Origin: CAXGTL01 sp964012725 | GTDB taxonomy: Archaea > Nanobdellota > Nanobdellia > Woesearchaeales > CAXGTL01 | Reading direction: 5' to 3' | Assembly: GCA_964012725.1 (NCBI GenBank) | Contig: CAXGTL010000026.1 | Span: 1-14,966, forward strand | DNA length: 14,966 nucleotides | Shown: positions 13,318 to 14,966 of the stretch, piece after piece | Numbering within the stretch: position 1 is the first letter of the stretch | Layout: the number at the start of each line of letters is the position of its first letter | The notes under the pieces: generated by a model | Told to the model about the DNA's origin: nothing | Databases searched by the model: none | What the model saw: the letters and a program-made list of their open reading frames with translations, nothing else | Program-made: the position numbers and the translations under genes

Positions 13318-13851
13318 GTGGTACATCTATGGCATGAGATTACACCAGGTAATAAAAAGCTTAATATTGTTAATGTTGTAATAGAAATACCAATGAATTC
13401 TCGATGTAAATATGAATTAGATAATAAGTTTGGTGTTATTAAACTTGATAGAATTATACCAAGCGCTGTTTCATATCCTGCTAATTATGGTTTTATACCA
13501 CAAACATTAGCAAATGATGGTGATCCTTTAGATGTGTTACTTGTTTCTTCATCAAGATTTTATCCAGCGACACTTGTTAAAGCTAGGCCAATAGGTGTGA
13601 TGATGATGGTAGATGGTGGTGTGAAAGATGAAAAAATTATTTGTGTTCCAATAGGTGATCCTGATTATAAAAATGATAGGTCATTAAAAGATTTATCCAC
13701 CTATAAAATCACTGTTATAGAAGAATTCTTTAGAGTGTATAAAAACTTAGAAGGAAAAAAGGTTAAAGTTAAAGGTATGAGGAATGCGAAGACTGCTTTG
13801 AAGTTGATAAAGAAAGCGGTTGAGAGTTATGGTGTTAGGTTTAATAAGTGA
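13318..13851 (+). CDS. ppa: Inorganic pyrophosphatase (family I)
   Basis: Hydrolyses pyrophosphate from tRNA charging, transcription and replication. The 177 residues match the hexameric archaeal/bacterial family I length. The PPase signature DGDPLDV is at 67-73 and the other active-site residues align with E. coli: E23, K31, E33, R45, Y53, Y57, D67, D72, D99, D104, K106, Y141 and K142. The GTG start gives VHLWHEITPG, the usual N-terminus. It follows the endonuclease stop by 33 nt, so either it is read through from that gene or its promoter lies in the 3' end of the endonuclease ORF (TTTATTA near 13276-13282). Confidence 0.96.
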   Translation: MVHLWHEITPGNKKLNIVNVVIEIPMNSRCKYELDNKFGVIKLDRIIPSAVSYPANYGFIPQTLANDGDPLDVLLVSSSRFYPATLVKARPIGVMMMVDGGVKDEKIICVPIGDPDYKNDRSLKDLSTYKITVIEEFFRVYKNLEGKKVKVKGMRNAKTALKLIKKAVESYGVRFNK

Positions 13852-13862
13852 AACAACTTTAG

Positions 13863-13968
13863 TAGAAATCCTTACTCACTAATGTTCGCTGCTGCCATGC
13901 CTGTTCTGGCTTATTCAAATATGAGCCATAACAACGGCATAAAATTTTGGGCAGCAACAGGATTTCTA
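13863..13968 (+). ncRNA. Candidate structured RNA or palindromic element, unknown class
   Basis: The ppa-M29 gap contains a long nested stem. P1 is TAGAAATCC/GGATTTCTA (13863-13871, 13960-13968). P2 is TGCTGCC/GGCAGCA (13890-13896, 13950-13956). P3 is ATGCC and GTT with AAC and GGCAT (13897-13905, 13933-13940, one bulge). P4 is TGGCTTAT/ATGAGCCA (13907-13914, 13921-13928) with loop TCAAAT. That is about 32 bp in 106 nt, with G+C well above the surroundings. The P4 T-G pair and the G-T pair beyond P1 (13862-13969) would be G-U wobbles only in a plus-strand RNA. No T-tract follows. The TA at each end would also fit a MITE-like insertion with TA duplication. It is not recognised as tRNA, 5S, SRP or RNase P RNA. 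Confidence 0.45.
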
Positions 13969-13990
13969 TAAAGGTAGATAAACCAAAACC

Positions 13991-13999
13991 TTAATAAAA
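13991..13999 (+). promoter_or_regulatory. TATA-like box of the M29 gene
   Basis: TTAATAAAA is centred about 28 nt before the ATG with no Shine-Dalgarno sequence in between, consistent with a leaderless mRNA. CTATAAAGG at 13966-13974 is an alternative upstream box that would give a leader of about 25 nt. GGTAGA (13973-13978) and TCTACC (14008-14013) form a spaced inverted repeat around it, of unclear meaning. Confidence 0.4.
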
Positions 14000-14022
14000 C
14001 AACTAATTCTACCAAATATAAA

Positions 14023-14966
14023 ATGACATTCCAAAATGCATGCAAAACAATAATCAATAAATGTATGGTTGTAAAGCCTAATGAAAAGGTTCTTATTGTG
14101 TATGATGATAAGATGACTGATATAGCTAAAAGTGTATATGATGAATCAATAAAAGTATCTAAAAATACTGTTTTGTTAAAGATTGCTGAAGGTAAAACAC
14201 ATGGTTCTGAGCCAACTCCTGATGTGGCTGAAACAATGAAACAATATGATGTGATCCTTTTGATTACAACTAAATCATTGTCTCATACAAAAGCAAGGAA
14301 AGATGCATGTGATGCAGGAGCAAGGTTGGCTTCAATGCCTGGAATTACAAAAGAAACAATAGCAAGAGCTATTGATGTTGATCCTAATGAAATGAAGAAA
14401 AAATCAATTAAGATTGGTAATAAATTAAAAAATGCAGAGATTGTAAAAGTAACTTCTCCTAGCGGGACTGATATTACAATAAATATCAAAGGTAGATATA
14501 TGGGAGAATCTGATGTAGGAATATTTGATAAACCTGGATTATGGGGTAATTTACCTGGTGCAGAAGTTGGTTTAGGTCCTTTAGAAGGAACTACTAATGG
14601 TGTATTTGTTGTTGATCTTACATTTGGTACAGGTGGTTTAGTTAAAAAACCAGTTAAAGTTGTTGTTAAAGATGGTTATGCAATATCAATCACAGGCGGA
14701 GATGATGCAGATAAACTAAAAAAGATGCTTGAAGTTGTTAAAGATAAAAATGCATATAATATAGCTGAACTTGGAATTGGCATAAATCATGGTGCAAAAG
14801 TTACAGGAAACACTTTAGAAGATGAAAAGGTTTATGGAACAGCACACATTGCTTTAGGAAACAATACAGCATATAATGGCATAATAGATGTACCAATACA
14901 TATGGATGGTGTGTTTTCAAAACCTACAATTGAAGTAGATGGTGAAATTATTATGAAGGATGGTGA
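14023..14966 (+). CDS. M29-like aminopeptidase (AmpS/AmpT family), 3' end cut by window
   Basis: 314 complete codons are visible; the rest lies past the window end. The family (COG2309, thermophilic metalloprotease type) removes N-terminal residues from peptides using two metal ions. Candidate ligands are E181 (NLPGAEVGLGP), E249 (IAELGIGIN), H275 (YGTAHIALGNN), H293 and D295 (PIHMDGV), in the same order as E250, E316, H345, H376 and D378 of Thermus aminopeptidase T. The N-terminal half (1-130) has the usual alpha/beta fold with PGITKETIARAI. The protein is shorter than the roughly 400-residue M29 enzymes in its N-terminal part, as in many archaeal members. The ATG at 14023 is chosen for the TATA spacing and family start. 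Confidence 0.88.
   Translation, partial: MTFQNACKTIINKCMVVKPNEKVLIVYDDKMTDIAKSVYDESIKVSKNTVLLKIAEGKTHGSEPTPDVAETMKQYDVILLITTKSLSHTKARKDACDAGARLASMPGITKETIARAIDVDPNEMKKKSIKIGNKLKNAEIVKVTSPSGTDITINIKGRYMGESDVGIFDKPGLWGNLPGAEVGLGPLEGTTNGVFVVDLTFGTGGLVKKPVKVVVKDGYAISITGGDDADKLKKMLEVVKDKNAYNIAELGIGINHGAKVTGNTLEDEKVYGTAHIALGNNTAYNGIIDVPIHMDGVFSKPTIEVDGEIIMKDG

Noticed and set aside
13863..13968. tRNA, 5S rRNA or SRP RNA gene
   Set aside because: No T-loop or cloverleaf, no 5S three-way junction and no SRP helix 8 motif; the fold is one elongated branch.
1..14966. CRISPR array, insertion sequence or toxin-antitoxin/defence genes
   Set aside because: No regularly spaced direct repeats, transposase or defence-type domains were found; apart from the endonuclease gene the region is housekeeping.

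Overview
The window is archaeal chromosomal DNA, strongly A+T-rich and densely packed. The evidence for an archaeon is a tRNA-splicing endonuclease (EndA), Holliday-junction resolvase Hjc, transcription factor TFE, RNA polymerase subunits Rpo3 (RpoD) and Rpo10 (RpoN), ribosomal protein eL18, archaeal-type PheRS subunits, and TATA-like boxes about 27 nt upstream of many start codons (leaderless mRNAs). The small gene spacing, low G+C and short proteins suggest a reduced-genome lineage such as DPANN (Woese-/Pacearchaeota-like). That lineage call is inference; no rRNA or marker tree is available here.

Layout. 1-659 (minus): endA, cut by the window edge. 714-2028 (plus): rnz and hjc, one nt apart, divergent from endA over a palindromic TATA region. 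2117-2620 (plus): tfe, whose stop codon abuts the stop codon of the convergent ttuA-like gene. 7351 down to 2621 (minus): the archaeal ribosomal protein/RNA polymerase operon, in the order rpsM-rpsD-rpsK-rpoD-rpl18e-rplM-rpsI-rpoN, with a TtuA/Ncs6-type tRNA thiolase as last gene. 7352-7574: a structured leader or promoter region for that operon. 7575-8639 (minus): an M42 aminopeptidase. 8759-11944 (plus): pheS-pheT. 12106-13284 (plus): a stand-alone LAGLIDADG endonuclease-like gene with a C-terminal winged-helix-like tail, the only clear accessory gene. 13318-13851 (plus): inorganic pyrophosphatase. 13863-13968: a highly structured intergenic element. 14023-end (plus): an M29-like aminopeptidase, cut by the window edge.

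The genes are nearly all housekeeping information-processing functions: tRNA maturation (EndA, RNase Z, TtuA), tRNA charging (PheRS), transcription (Rpo3, Rpo10, TFE), translation (eight r-protein/polymerase genes), recombination (Hjc), pyrophosphate removal (Ppa) and peptide turnover (M42, M29). No defence system, CRISPR array or tRNA gene was recognised.

The most interesting signals are non-coding: a 9-bp hairpin that pairs the rpoN start codon and leaves its Shine-Dalgarno sequence in the loop; a roughly 106-nt multi-stem element between ppa and the M29 gene; tandem hairpins plus a 17-bp palindrome upstream of rpsM; and an operator-like inverted repeat between the TATA box and the start codon of the endonuclease gene.
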